A DNA stretch of 64,000 bases, from NCBI RefSeq assembly GCF_016862635.1, contig NZ_BONI01000019.1, positions 1 to 64,000 of the forward strand, read 5' to 3'. The position numbers and the translations under genes are program-made. Source of the DNA: Catellatospora coxensis. Its GTDB lineage: Bacteria > Actinomycetota > Actinomycetes > Mycobacteriales > Micromonosporaceae. A model generated the notes under the pieces. It ran no database searches. It saw nothing but the letters and a program-made list of their open reading frames with translations, and was not told where the DNA came from. The first letter of the stretch is position 1, and the number at the start of each line of letters is the position of its first letter. Below, in pieces: positions 25,582 to 34,035 of the stretch.

Positions 25582-26247
25582 TCAGCGTGTGGTGCTCCGC
25601 CGGTGCAGCAGCACGCCGCCGAGGACCAGCGCCGCCACGAGCCCGGCCAGCACCCAGTAGGGCCACGTCGTCGATTCCGGGGCCGGAGCCGGGGCGGCGG
25701 CGGTCGCGCCGGACGTCGCGGCGGGCTGCTGCGGCGGCGCGGTCTGGCCGAGTCCCGGGTCGGGCTGGTTGGTCGGCGCGGTCCAGCCGGCCGGGGCCGT
25801 GGTCAGTTTGCCCTGGTAGTCGAAGCGGATCTCACCGGTGACCTTGTCGCCGTCGGAGGCCACCGACAGGTAGGTGATGGTGTAGACGCCGGTCTGCGGC
25901 CAGTGCGACACGGGGATCACCGCCGGAAACCCGATCTTGTAGAGCTGGGGCTCCCAGTTGCCGTCGCGCAGCGTCAGCTCCTGCACCGGGCTGGGCAGCG
26001 GCTTGGGCTCGCCGCCCGACCAGCCGTGGTCGACGCGGGTGCCGTCGGGCGCCTTCACCGTGAAGTACGCGGCGGAGGTCGGCTTCTCGGTGAACACCAG
26101 CCGCACGCTCTCGCGGGGCTCGGTCACGGTGCTGTGGTCGGCGGGGTCGGAGAAGGCCAGCTGGCCGTGTGCCTGCGCGGGGGAGGGCAGCAGCACGGCC
26201 ACGGCCACCGCGGCGAGGACGGCGGCGATCTTTCGAGACATGCGCAT
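25582..26247 (-). CDS. CopC-domain protein with C-terminal membrane anchor
   Basis: 221 aa. Signal peptide AAVLAAVAVAVLLPSPAQA is followed directly by HGQLAFSDPADHSTVTEP. That N-terminal His plus S-x-P-A is the CopC/YcnJ copper-binding start, His at position 1 of the mature form being a Cu ligand in known CopC. A second region, HGWSGGEP and ASDGDKVTGEIRF, matches the end of the CopC fold. A Pro/Ala linker and one helix (YWVLAGLVAALVLGGVLLHRR) anchor it with the copper domain outside. No CopD is fused or adjacent. Confidence 0.82.
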   Translation of the reverse strand: MRMSRKIAAVLAAVAVAVLLPSPAQAHGQLAFSDPADHSTVTEPRESVRLVFTEKPTSAAYFTVKAPDGTRVDHGWSGGEPKPLPSPVQELTLRDGNWEPQLYKIGFPAVIPVSHWPQTGVYTITYLSVASDGDKVTGEIRFDYQGKLTTAPAGWTAPTNQPDPGLGQTAPPQQPAATSGATAAAPAPAPESTTWPYWVLAGLVAALVLGGVLLHRRSTTR

Positions 26248-26286
26248 GAAGCTAAGCCATCGGGATCGCCCGCACCATCCCCGCCG

Positions 26287-27519
26287 TCACCACCAGTCCA
26301 GGCGGCCCTTCCAACCCTGGAGCGCCGCCTGCGGATCGGCCTGCAGCACCCGGTCCAGGGCGCTGGCGTACACGTCGCGGAAGTCCGTCGTGTACTTCAG
26401 ATCCCCGTCGTCGAGGTCGGTGAGGCTGGGCTGCTCGCCGTACAGCCCGCCCGGGATCGACTCGCCGAGCACGAACACGTTGGACGCCGTGCCGTGGTCG
26501 GTGCCGTCGGAGGCGTTGGCCCGCACCCGCCGCCCGAACTCGGAGTACACCAGCACGACCACGTCCTTGCCCGCCGGGTGCGCCGTGATCCGCCGGTAGA
26601 ACGCGGTCAGGCCCTTGTCCAGGTAGGACAGAAGTGTCTCCTGCAGGTCGCGCTCGTCGGCGTGGGTGTCGAAGCCGCCCAGCGACACCGAGAACATCCG
26701 GGTCGCCACCCCGGCCTCGATGCACTGCGCGACCAGGTCGAGCTGCGCCTGCAAGCCGGCCAGGCCACCGGTGCCGGTCGCCGGGACCTTCTCGTCGTCG
26801 TCGCCGCCGTCGTCGCCGTCGGCGTCCTTGACCTGCTGGGCCATCTCCCGCACCCGGGCCAGGTCGCCGAAGCACGCGGCGGCCCGCGCCTGCAGCGGCG
26901 GCTCCCCGGCCGACGGCGCGGCGAACCCGGCGAGCGCGTCGGCGGTGACCGCCTTGGGCAGTTTCACGTCGGCCGCGCCGATCACCGCGCCCGCGCTGCG
27001 CTCACCGGCCAGCAGCGGCGGGAGCACCTTCTCGAACGACACCGCCAGCCGCGGGTCGCCGCCCGCGCCGTCGAGCCACCGGCCGATCCAGCCCGTGTTG
27101 CCGGGCCGCTCCGGGTTCGCGGTCTGCCAGATGTCCATCGAGCGGAAGTGGCTGCGGTCGGGCTTGGGGTAGCCGACGCCGCGTACGATCGCCAGCTTCT
27201 TGCCGCCGAACAGCTCGTGCAGGCCCTTCAGGGCCGGGTTCAGGCCGGTGGCGTCGTCGAGCTTGAGCACCTCGCCGCCGTCGTAGGCCAGCTCGGGGCG
27301 GGCGTCCTGGTAGGCGCGGTCGGCGTACGGGATGACGGTGTTGAGGCCGTCGTTGCCGCCGTACAGCGTGATGACGACCAGCGTCTTCGCGCCGTCCGGG
27401 CGGTCGCCGGCGGTGTCGAGGATGTCGGACAGGGCCAGCGTGGTCGCGCCCGCGGCCAGCGCCGCGCCGCCGACGACGCCGCTGGCGATCAGGAACTTCC
27501 GCCGGGTCGTGGTGTCCAT
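26287..27519 (-). CDS. DUF1501 secreted protein (Tat signal)
   Basis: 410 aa. TTRRKFLIASGVVGGAAL is a clear twin-arginine signal. The mature part has LVVITLYGGNDGLNTVIPY and later VVVLVYSEFGRRVRANAS and DGTDHGTAS, the hallmark sulfatase/alkaline-phosphatase-like motifs of DUF1501. An acidic insert (DADGDDGGDDDEK) interrupts the middle. It follows the DUF1800 gene by 15 nt, the standard pairing for these families. Biochemical function is not established. Confidence 0.92.
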   Translation of the reverse strand: MDTTTRRKFLIASGVVGGAALAAGATTLALSDILDTAGDRPDGAKTLVVITLYGGNDGLNTVIPYADRAYQDARPELAYDGGEVLKLDDATGLNPALKGLHELFGGKKLAIVRGVGYPKPDRSHFRSMDIWQTANPERPGNTGWIGRWLDGAGGDPRLAVSFEKVLPPLLAGERSAGAVIGAADVKLPKAVTADALAGFAAPSAGEPPLQARAAACFGDLARVREMAQQVKDADGDDGGDDDEKVPATGTGGLAGLQAQLDLVAQCIEAGVATRMFSVSLGGFDTHADERDLQETLLSYLDKGLTAFYRRITAHPAGKDVVVLVYSEFGRRVRANASDGTDHGTASNVFVLGESIPGGLYGEQPSLTDLDDGDLKYTTDFRDVYASALDRVLQADPQAALQGWKGRLDWW

Positions 27520-27534
27520 CGGTCGTCTCCTGTC

Positions 27535-28848
27535 TCAGTGCACCGCGTACTCGGGGCTGATCAGCCCCAGCACGGTCAGCTTCTTGGCGTCCTTGGCGGA
27601 TTCGGCCAGCACCTTGCGGGTGCGGTCGGTCCAGGCGTCCACGACCAGCAGCCGGGCCAGCGCCTCCGGCCGCCCGGCCACCGGCGCGGCCGACAGGCGC
27701 TCCAGGAACGCGGGGCTCGCCGCGGCGGACAGGGCCTGCGCCAGCTGCACCCGGGTCTGCGTGGCGAACGTGTTCAGCCAGGCCGTGCCCGAAGGCCAGC
27801 CGCCGACGCTCGGCGGCTTGAACGGCACCTGGTCGAGCCGGTTGAGGCCCTGGTAGAGCTGCTTGCGCTGCTTGTCGGCGGCGCCGCCGGCGCCGAGCTG
27901 GCGCACCGCGCCGACCAGCCACTCCACCGGCTGCTTGACCAGCTGCCCGCCGGTCTCGGTGAACTGCTCGTCCAGCAGCAGCGCCCGGACCAGCGCGGTG
28001 ACGTCGTGCCCGGCGAACGCGGCCGACAGCCGATCGCGTACGCCGTCGGGCATCGGCTCGCCGGAGGCGAACCGGAACCACAGCCGCGCGGGCAGGAACG
28101 TCTTCGCTGCGGGCTGCTCCAGGATGACCTCGGCCAGCGCGTCGGCGTCCAGCGGGCCGGTGCGCCCGAGCACCGTCTTCTTGCCGGGGTCGTGCCGGGC
28201 CTGCTGGAACGTGGCCGTGCCGTCGACCCGGTCCACCGTCCAGCCGGTCAGCGCGCGGGCCGCGGCCTTCACGTCGGCTTCCGTGTACGCGCCGATGCCG
28301 AGCGTGAACAGCTCCATCAGCTCGCGGGCCAGGTTCTCGTTGGGGGCCTTGCGGGTGTTGCGCTGCCCGTCCAGCCAGTGGATCAGCGCGCCGTCGCGCA
28401 GCATCGCCCGTACCAGCACGCCGAAGTCGCCCCGGCCGTCGCGCCGGAAGGTCTCCTGCTGCGCCAGCATCAGCCCGGCCGACTTGACCTTCTGCACGCT
28501 GGTGGCCCAGTGGCCGTGCCAGAAGAACACCAGCTTCTCGGTGAACTGGTGGTCGGCGGCGACCATCCGCTCCACCCACCAGTGGGTGAGCTGCTGCACC
28601 TGCTCCTTGCGGGCCTGCTGGGCACGCTGGCGCTGTTCCCGGCTCGGCTTCTTGGACAGGTCCGTGTAGGGGTCCGCGCCGAGTTTCGGGGCGGGCGTGC
28701 GGGCCGCGCCCCGGTCCGCGCCGTCCGGCGCGAGCAGCTGCTCGACGGTCGCCCGGTATCCGGCCCGTTCGGCACGGTCGACCTCGTCGGCGGTGGGCCC
28801 GAACGTTGCCCTCCGCAGCAGGTGCGCGACCTTCTCCCGTTCCGCCAT
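27535..28848 (-). CDS. DUF1800 family protein
   Basis: 437 aa. HLLRRATFGPTADEVDRAER at the start, the central FWHGHWATSVQKV, ENLARELMELFTLGIG and the late PPSVGGWPSGTAWLNT are diagnostic for DUF1800. There is no obvious signal peptide, unlike its DUF1501 partner. The pair forms a two-gene operon, seen widely in bacteria; role unknown, possibly in export or cell-surface processing (inference). Confidence 0.92.
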   Translation of the reverse strand: MAEREKVAHLLRRATFGPTADEVDRAERAGYRATVEQLLAPDGADRGAARTPAPKLGADPYTDLSKKPSREQRQRAQQARKEQVQQLTHWWVERMVAADHQFTEKLVFFWHGHWATSVQKVKSAGLMLAQQETFRRDGRGDFGVLVRAMLRDGALIHWLDGQRNTRKAPNENLARELMELFTLGIGAYTEADVKAAARALTGWTVDRVDGTATFQQARHDPGKKTVLGRTGPLDADALAEVILEQPAAKTFLPARLWFRFASGEPMPDGVRDRLSAAFAGHDVTALVRALLLDEQFTETGGQLVKQPVEWLVGAVRQLGAGGAADKQRKQLYQGLNRLDQVPFKPPSVGGWPSGTAWLNTFATQTRVQLAQALSAAASPAFLERLSAAPVAGRPEALARLLVVDAWTDRTRKVLAESAKDAKKLTVLGLISPEYAVH

Positions 28849-28910
28849 GCGCCGATCCTAGGCAGCTGGAGATCCGGATCGCCCGCACTGCGTGTACGGG
28901 AAACGTAAAG

Positions 28911-30218
28911 CTACGGGCCGTGATCGCCCGGTGGCTCAACGGCCTCCACCTTGGGCGTGGGTTTGCGGTGGATGCGGTAGTGCAGGACGAGGAACGGCAG
29001 GCCGAAGACCCGGAACGCGTGCTCCGCCCGCAATTGCCCGTCCTGCACGTATACGTCCAGGTCCTCCGCGAAGCCGTGCACCGCCATGGCGGTCAGCCGC
29101 CCGTCGGCCGGGTCGACGAAGGTCAGGTAGTGGCCTGGCTGGTCCAGCCTGCTGCGGCTGGTCAGCGCCAGCCCGCCACCGGGCCGGGTCCGGGGTTCCA
29201 GGGTGGCGGTGAAACTGGCCTGCGGCAGCGGGAAGCCCACGCTGACATAGCCGCGCTCCTCGTGCCGGTAGGTGGTGTACACGCCGACGTAGATGGGCGC
29301 GTCGGTGTCGGCGTACGACCGGATCCAGCCGCGCACCGTGACCTCGCCGTCCACGCTGACCGTGTCGATCCGGCTGCGCACCCCGCGCTGGGTCTCCCGC
29401 TGGTTCATCGGCACGTCGGCCTGCCCCAGCGGCCGGGCCAGCAGGTGCCGGTACAGCAGGTAGCCGGGCCGGACCCAGAGTCGCCAGCGGGGCTCGATGT
29501 CGAGGGTGAACCGGGTGGTGTGCTCGTAGAACTCCCGCACCAGCGGATCCGCGCCCGCCGGGTCGAAACCCGGCCCGGCCAGTTCGTCGAGCGAGGCGAC
29601 GATGCCGATGTCGGGGTGGTCGGGGCGGTGCACGCCGCCGACACGCTGAGCCAGGGCGGCGACGTAGCCGGTGCCGACGTAGCGGCTGTCGGCGGCCAGC
29701 GGCACCACGAACGGCAGCCGGGCCGGGTCGACCCGCTCGGCCAGCAGGCTCACCTGCGGGTCGCGGAACAGCAGCGCGGACAGCACCCGGAACACGGTGA
29801 CGGTCACCGCCGCCACGATCGCGCCGGGCACGCCCGCCATCGCCCAGCCGAGCGCCGCGCCGACCAGCGGACCGAGCACGACCTTGTGCGGGCGTACGCC
29901 CAGCAGCCCGGCCACGCCACCGGTGACGACGCCGATGAGCAGCGAGTTCGCGCCGAGCGCGGCCATCGCCCAGCCGCACGGCGCGGCCAACGCGGCGCTC
30001 ATCGCGATACGCGACCACAGCGCCGGGATCTCACCCGGCCGCTGCCGCGCCCGCGCCAGCACGTCGACCAGCCCGAGCAGCACCGCGCCCACCAGCGCGC
30101 CGGCCGCCATCGCGGCGACGCCCCAGGAAGCGGCCACGGACACGCCGGCGACGGCCCCGATCAGGCCCGCGAGGGCGGCCGAGCCACGGCGTTCAGGGAG
30201 TGCGGCGGCATCGCTCAT
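28911..30218 (-). CDS. Membrane protein with large soluble C-terminal domain, unrecognised
   Basis: 435 aa. The first about 165 residues hold four to six helices ([72 protein letters not shown]). The remaining 270 residues are soluble and beta-rich, with [57 protein letters not shown] and a final [16 protein letters not shown] do not recognise the family. The soluble domain is probably cytoplasmic. It seems to be a single-gene unit. Confidence 0.6.
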   Translation of the reverse strand: MSDAAALPERRGSAALAGLIGAVAGVSVAASWGVAAMAAGALVGAVLLGLVDVLARARQRPGEIPALWSRIAMSAALAAPCGWAMAALGANSLLIGVVTGGVAGLLGVRPHKVVLGPLVGAALGWAMAGVPGAIVAAVTVTVFRVLSALLFRDPQVSLLAERVDPARLPFVVPLAADSRYVGTGYVAALAQRVGGVHRPDHPDIGIVASLDELAGPGFDPAGADPLVREFYEHTTRFTLDIEPRWRLWVRPGYLLYRHLLARPLGQADVPMNQRETQRGVRSRIDTVSVDGEVTVRGWIRSYADTDAPIYVGVYTTYRHEERGYVSVGFPLPQASFTATLEPRTRPGGGLALTSRSRLDQPGHYLTFVDPADGRLTAMAVHGFAEDLDVYVQDGQLRAEHAFRVFGLPFLVLHYRIHRKPTPKVEAVEPPGDHGP

Positions 30219-30290
30219 CCCCGCAGGTTAGCGCGGCCCCCGCCGCCCACGGCCCGCCGCCTTCTCCCGACGGCGGCCCACGGTCTCCGC

Positions 30291-30367
30291 TGATCGTCCG
30301 ATTTGCCTGGCACCTGGTCGAAAGCGCGTCCATGATTCGCACACCTGCCCGGCAAGTCGGACGATCA
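30291..30367. repeat. Long inverted repeat, 17-nt arms
   Basis: TGATCGTCCGATTTGCC (30291-30307) pairs with GGCAAGTCGGACGATCA (30351-30367) at 16 of 17 positions, with a 43-nt spacer. It lies in the 320-nt gap between the unrecognised membrane gene and the DrrAB-like operon. Confidence 0.6.
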
Positions 30368-30446
30368 AGGCGGGTCCGGCGTGCGGGTGTGCGGTGGCGG
30401 CCACCGGGAGGTCCGATGGCCGCCGCGGCATTGGTGCGGACCGCAT

Positions 30447-30516
30447 TTGCTCTGCACCCAAAGCCTTGCTCTGCACCCGAAGCCTTGCTCTGCACCCAAA
30501 GCCTTGCTCTGCACCC
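30447..30516. repeat. 19-nt tandem repeat, 3.7 copies
   Basis: Three full units TTGCTCTGCACCCRAAGCC (fifth base from the end of the CCC run alternating A, G, A) at 30447, 30466 and 30485, then a partial unit to 30516. It is 22 nt downstream of the ABC permease stop. No coding interpretation is convincing. Confidence 0.85.
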
Positions 30517-30538
30517 GCCGGCGCAACAGCGGGCCGGT

Positions 30539-31321
30539 TCAGGCGGCGTCGCGGTTGAAGCGGCGCTTGGCCCAGAGGTAGCAGAACACGGTGATGGCGA
30601 GGCTCCAGGCGATGGCCAGCCAGCCGCTGTCGCCGATGGCGGTGCCCAGCAGCAGACCGCGCAGGGTCTCCATGACCGGGGTGAACGGCTGGTACTCGGC
30701 GGCCCAGCTCACGCCGCTGGGCATCGAGTCGGTGGGCACGAAGCCGCTGCCCAGGAACGGCAGCAGGATCAGCGGCATGGGCAGGTTGCTGGCCGACTCG
30801 ACGGTGCGCGCGGTCAGCCCGCAGGCCACGCCGAACCAGGTCACGGCGAACGACACCAGGGTCAGCAGCCCGGCCGCGGCGAGCCACTCGACCGGGGTCG
30901 CGTTCGGGCGGAAGCCGACGAGCATCGCGACGCCGACGACGACGGCCAGGGCGACGACCAGCTGCACCAGGTTGCCCAGCACGTGCCCGGTGAGCACGGC
31001 AGGGCGGAAGATGGCCATGGTGCGGAACCGGGCGATGATGCCCTCGGTCATGTCCTGGGCCACGCCGATCGCGGTGAGCTGCGGCGCGCTGGCGATGGCG
31101 AGCAGCAGGATGCCGGGGGTGACGTAGTTGGCGTACGCGGCCCGGCCGCCGCCCGCGGCGATGCCGTCGCCGAGCGTGCCGCCGAAGACGTACACGAACA
31201 GCAGCAGCATGATGACCGGGATGCCGATGAGGAAGCCGATCAGCGGGTACCGGCGGGCGCGCAGCAGGTAGCGCCGCAGCATGGTGGACGAGTCGCGCAG
31301 GGCGTACGCGGTGGTGCTCAT
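30539..31321 (-). CDS. DrrB-like ABC-2 permease
   Basis: 260 aa, starting inside the ATPase stop (ATGA). Six membrane helices; ABC-2 features include LIGFLIGIPVIMLLLFVYVF and VTPGILLLAIASAPQLTAIG, GIIARFRTMAIFRPAVLTGH (the conserved ExMRTxPV-type loop), and the closing PFTPVMETLRGLLLG. Matches daunorubicin/nodulation-type permeases. Works with the upstream ATPase to export a hydrophobic compound; substrate unknown. Confidence 0.92.
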   Translation of the reverse strand: MSTTAYALRDSSTMLRRYLLRARRYPLIGFLIGIPVIMLLLFVYVFGGTLGDGIAAGGGRAAYANYVTPGILLLAIASAPQLTAIGVAQDMTEGIIARFRTMAIFRPAVLTGHVLGNLVQLVVALAVVVGVAMLVGFRPNATPVEWLAAAGLLTLVSFAVTWFGVACGLTARTVESASNLPMPLILLPFLGSGFVPTDSMPSGVSWAAEYQPFTPVMETLRGLLLGTAIGDSGWLAIAWSLAITVFCYLWAKRRFNRDAA

Positions 31322-32289
31322 CGGTTGCTCGCTCCTTCGAGGGCGGGGGAGCCGGTGGCGTCGGGCCGGCCGGTCAGGGTGAGGAAGACGTCGTCGAGGT
31401 CGGGGGTGTGCACGGTCAGCTCGGCTATCTCGACGTTCGCTCCGTCGAGCCGGTCCAGCACCTCGCGCAGGCTGCGGACCCCGCCGTCGCTGGGCACCTG
31501 CAGGGTGAGCGCGTCGTCGTCGCGGGTCGACGTGGCGAACACGCGGGCCGCCGCCTCCAGCTCGGCCAGGCCGGCGAAGCGCAGCCGGAGGTGGCCGCCG
31601 GGGATGAGCCGCTTGAGCTCGGCCGGGGTGCCCTCGGCGATGATGCGGCCGTGGTCGAGCAGGGCGACCCGGTCGGCGAGCTGGTCGGCTTCCTCCAGGT
31701 ACTGCGTGGTGAGGAAGATGGTGACGCCGTCGGCGACCAGGGCGCGGATGCTGTCCCACATGGTGCGGCGGCTGCGCGGGTCCAGGCCGGTGGTCGGCTC
31801 GTCGAGGAACACCACCCGCGGGTTGCCGACCAGGGTCATGGCCAGGTCGAGCCGGCGCTTCATGCCGCCGGAGTAGGTGGTGGCCGGTTTGCCGGCCGCC
31901 TCGGTCAGGTCGAAGCGCTCCAGCAGGTCGGCGACGCGGCGGCGGCCCTCCCGGCGGTCCAGGTGGTTGAGGTCGGCCATCAGGGCGAGGTTCTCCGCGC
32001 CGGTGAGGAAGGTGTCCAATGCGGAGAACTGGCCGGTGAGGCCGATGGCGGCGCGTACGTCGTCGGGGTGGGTGGCCGGGTCGTGGCCCGCCACCCGGAT
32101 CCGGCCGGCGTCGGGGCGCAGCAGCGTGGACAGGATGTTGACCATCGTGGTCTTGCCGGCGCCGTTGGGCCCGAGCAGGGAGAAGACGGTGCCGGCGGGG
32201 ACCTGCAGGTCGATGCCGTCCAGGACGGTCTTCGTGCCGTACGCCTTGCGCAGGCCGGCGACCTCGATGGCGTTCGCGGGGGTGGGCAT
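31318..32289 (-). CDS. DrrA-like ABC transporter ATP-binding protein
   Basis: 323 aa. Walker A GPNGAGKTTMVNILSTLL, signature TYSGGMKRRLDLAMTLVGNP, Walker B VVFLDEPTTGLDPRSR, H-loop TTQYLEEAD. The C-terminal VHTPDLDDVFLTLTGR is a DrrA-type tail. The gene is 14 nt after the DUF4097 gene stop and is coupled to the permease, so it belongs to the four-gene unit led by the RHH regulator at 33782. Confidence 0.94.
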   Translation of the reverse strand: MPTPANAIEVAGLRKAYGTKTVLDGIDLQVPAGTVFSLLGPNGAGKTTMVNILSTLLRPDAGRIRVAGHDPATHPDDVRAAIGLTGQFSALDTFLTGAENLALMADLNHLDRREGRRRVADLLERFDLTEAAGKPATTYSGGMKRRLDLAMTLVGNPRVVFLDEPTTGLDPRSRRTMWDSIRALVADGVTIFLTTQYLEEADQLADRVALLDHGRIIAEGTPAELKRLIPGGHLRLRFAGLAELEAAARVFATSTRDDDALTLQVPSDGGVRSLREVLDRLDGANVEIAELTVHTPDLDDVFLTLTGRPDATGSPALEGASNR

Positions 32290-32303
32290 GGGGGAGTGTC
32301 CTC

Positions 32304-33194
32304 TCAGGAGCGGTGGATGACGATGTCGCCCCAGTGGGTCCGGGCGCGCACCTCGACGCGCTCGTCGGACTCCTCCGGGCCGGGCACGTTGTCGAGGGTG
32401 TTGCGCACCGAGCGGCTCGACCTCAGGTCCAGCCAGGCGGCGGTGCCTTCGGGGATGCCGACGTCGATGCGCCCGGCGGAGGTCTCCAGCACGTGGGTGC
32501 CGCGCACCGCCGCGCCGACGCGGATGTCGCCGAACGCGGTCTTGGCGGTGAGCCCGCCTTCGGCCCGGTCGACGGTGACGTCGCCGTTGGCGGTCTTCGC
32601 GGTCAGCTCCGCCCCGGCTCGGCCGACGACGATGGGGCCGTCCGCGCCGTTGATCCGGCCGGTGCCGGTGATGGCGCCGATCTCGCAGCCGCCGGTCGAG
32701 CTCTTGACGACCGCGTTGCCGCCGACGAGGCCGACGCGGGTGCGCCCGGCGCCGGTGGCCAGGTCGGCGTCGCCGGAGACGACGTCGGCGCTGATCTCGC
32801 CCGCGCCGGTGCTCGCGCGCAGGTTGCCGGTCTGCTGGAAGTACAGCCGGCCGTAGCCGGTGGTGTAGCGGCATTCGCCCAGCGGCCCGTCGGCGTACAG
32901 GTCGCCGAGGCCGGCGTCGCCGTCGAGGACCGACCCGGCGGGCAGGTGGATGTCGACGTCCACGGAGCCGGTCCGGCCCAGCAGGGTGCCGAGGTGCTTG
33001 GGGGTCTTGATGAGCAGGCGGCCGTCGGCGTACTCGACACGGGTCTGCTCGGCCATCTTGATCGACTTGCTGCCGTTGTTGGCGGGGCGCACCTCGACCA
33101 CGGTGTCGGTGCGCTCGCTCGCGACGATGCGCACGTCGGCGGCGACGACGTTGACGGAGACGGTGATCGGTTCGGGTGTGGCGAAAGTGGGCAT
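32304..33194 (-). CDS. DUF4097-family beta-strand repeat protein
   Basis: 296 aa. A right-handed beta-solenoid pattern of short repeated strands is visible: GDLYADGPLGECRYTTGYGR, ASTGAGEISADVVSGDADLA, STGGCEIGAITGTGRINGAD, KTANGDVTVDRAEGGLTAKT. This is the DUF4097/putative adhesin fold, here without signal peptide or membrane anchor, so cytoplasmic. Such genes often sit in ABC-transporter or anti-sigma operons; the role is unknown. Third in order after the RHH regulator (67 nt gap). Confidence 0.88.
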   Translation of the reverse strand: MPTFATPEPITVSVNVVAADVRIVASERTDTVVEVRPANNGSKSIKMAEQTRVEYADGRLLIKTPKHLGTLLGRTGSVDVDIHLPAGSVLDGDAGLGDLYADGPLGECRYTTGYGRLYFQQTGNLRASTGAGEISADVVSGDADLATGAGRTRVGLVGGNAVVKSSTGGCEIGAITGTGRINGADGPIVVGRAGAELTAKTANGDVTVDRAEGGLTAKTAFGDIRVGAAVRGTHVLETSAGRIDVGIPEGTAAWLDLRSSRSVRNTLDNVPGPEESDERVEVRARTHWGDIVIHRS

Positions 33195-33260
33195 GGTGGT
33201 CCCCTCACATCGGGCTGTTCGGTGAATCCGCCGGTGGGCGGGGTGGGCGGCGGGCGCGGG

Positions 33261-33782
33261 TCAGCGCGCCCAGCCGGTGTAGCGCTGGCCGAGGTCGGCG
33301 CCGCCGGGGCGGGCGGCGGGGCGCGGCGCGGCGGCGGTGTCGAGCGCGGCCGCGGCGGCCCGGACCAGCCACGAGTTGGCCGACAGCCGCTCGCGGGCGG
33401 CCGCCTCGTCGATGCGCGCCTTCAGCTCGTCGGGCAGGCGCAGGTTGATGCGCGAGGTCGCGCCCTTCTCCCCGGCGGCGTCGTCCCAGGCCGGCGCGGC
33501 GGGCGCGGCCGGCGCGGCCGGGTGCTCGTCCGGCGGGCTCTGCCGGGTGTTCACCACGAAGACCGGGTTGAGCCCGCGCAGGCGCACCTCGACCGAGCCG
33601 GGCGCGAGGTCACGGGTGATCTCGTCGGCGGCGGCCGAGATCGCCTCCAGCAGGGTGAGCCGGATCGCCGACTCCAGCGGCACGGCCAGGCGCTCAGCCA
33701 GGGCGCGGGCCTCCGCGCCGCCGGTCTCGGCGGCGACGGCCAGCTCCGCCCGGAGCTTCTCCACGTACGGCGTCAGTTCCAT
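33261..33782 (-). CDS. Ribbon-helix-helix (HicB-C/Arc-like) regulator
   Basis: 173 aa from ATG at 33782. N-terminal about 100 residues are helical (TPYVEKLRAELAVAAETGG, AIRLTLLEAISAAADEITRD). After a Pro/Ala spacer comes an RHH DNA-binding domain: SRINLRLPDELKARIDEAAA then RERLSANSWLVRAAAAALD, as in Arc/HicB antitoxins. There is no HicA toxin nearby; instead it heads a DUF4097-ABC operon. Four 9-bp half-sites over and upstream of its start make self-repression very likely. Confidence 0.85.
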   Translation of the reverse strand: MELTPYVEKLRAELAVAAETGGAEARALAERLAVPLESAIRLTLLEAISAAADEITRDLAPGSVEVRLRGLNPVFVVNTRQSPPDEHPAAPAAPAAPAWDDAAGEKGATSRINLRLPDELKARIDEAAARERLSANSWLVRAAAAALDTAAAPRPAARPGGADLGQRYTGWAR

Positions 33783-33845
33783 GGCATCACTATGGCACCA
33801 CGATGGTGCCATTCGCAACCCAACTTGGCTCAATCGTGGTGCCAT
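33781..33845. promoter_or_regulatory. RHH operator array: four ATGGCACCA half-sites
   Basis: Half-sites: ATGGCATCA (33781-33789, one mismatch), ATGGCACCA (33792-33800), its complement TGGTGCCAT (33804-33812) and again TGGTGCCAT (33837-33845). The middle two form a perfect 9+3+9 palindrome. Starts are 11, 12 and 33 nt apart, close to one and three helical turns. The first overlaps the start codon of the RHH gene. Confidence 0.75.
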
Positions 33846-34035
33846 CGGGTCCGGCAGGCCCCGATCCGACACAAACGTGAACGGTCGGTGGACTGGTGGC
33901 GGGGCGGGGTGACGGCGAACATAGGGACGCCGGTACCGTCTGCGGATGCGCAGGCGGGTACGCCGAACGCACCGCTACCCCCGGCGGCGCGGCCACCGCC
34001 GGCCGACGCGATCGTGATCTTGTGGAGGAAGACGT

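Noticed and set aside
25552-28908. 1118-codon frame on the plus strand across CopC, DUF1501 and DUF1800
   Set aside because: Spans three recognised minus-strand genes and their gaps; low-complexity shadow.
30447-30516. CRISPR array
   Set aside because: Units are directly adjacent with no spacers and too short for CRISPR repeats; no cas genes.
33261-33782. HicAB toxin-antitoxin module
   Set aside because: Only an RHH domain is present; no HicA-like toxin or other short toxin gene is next to it.
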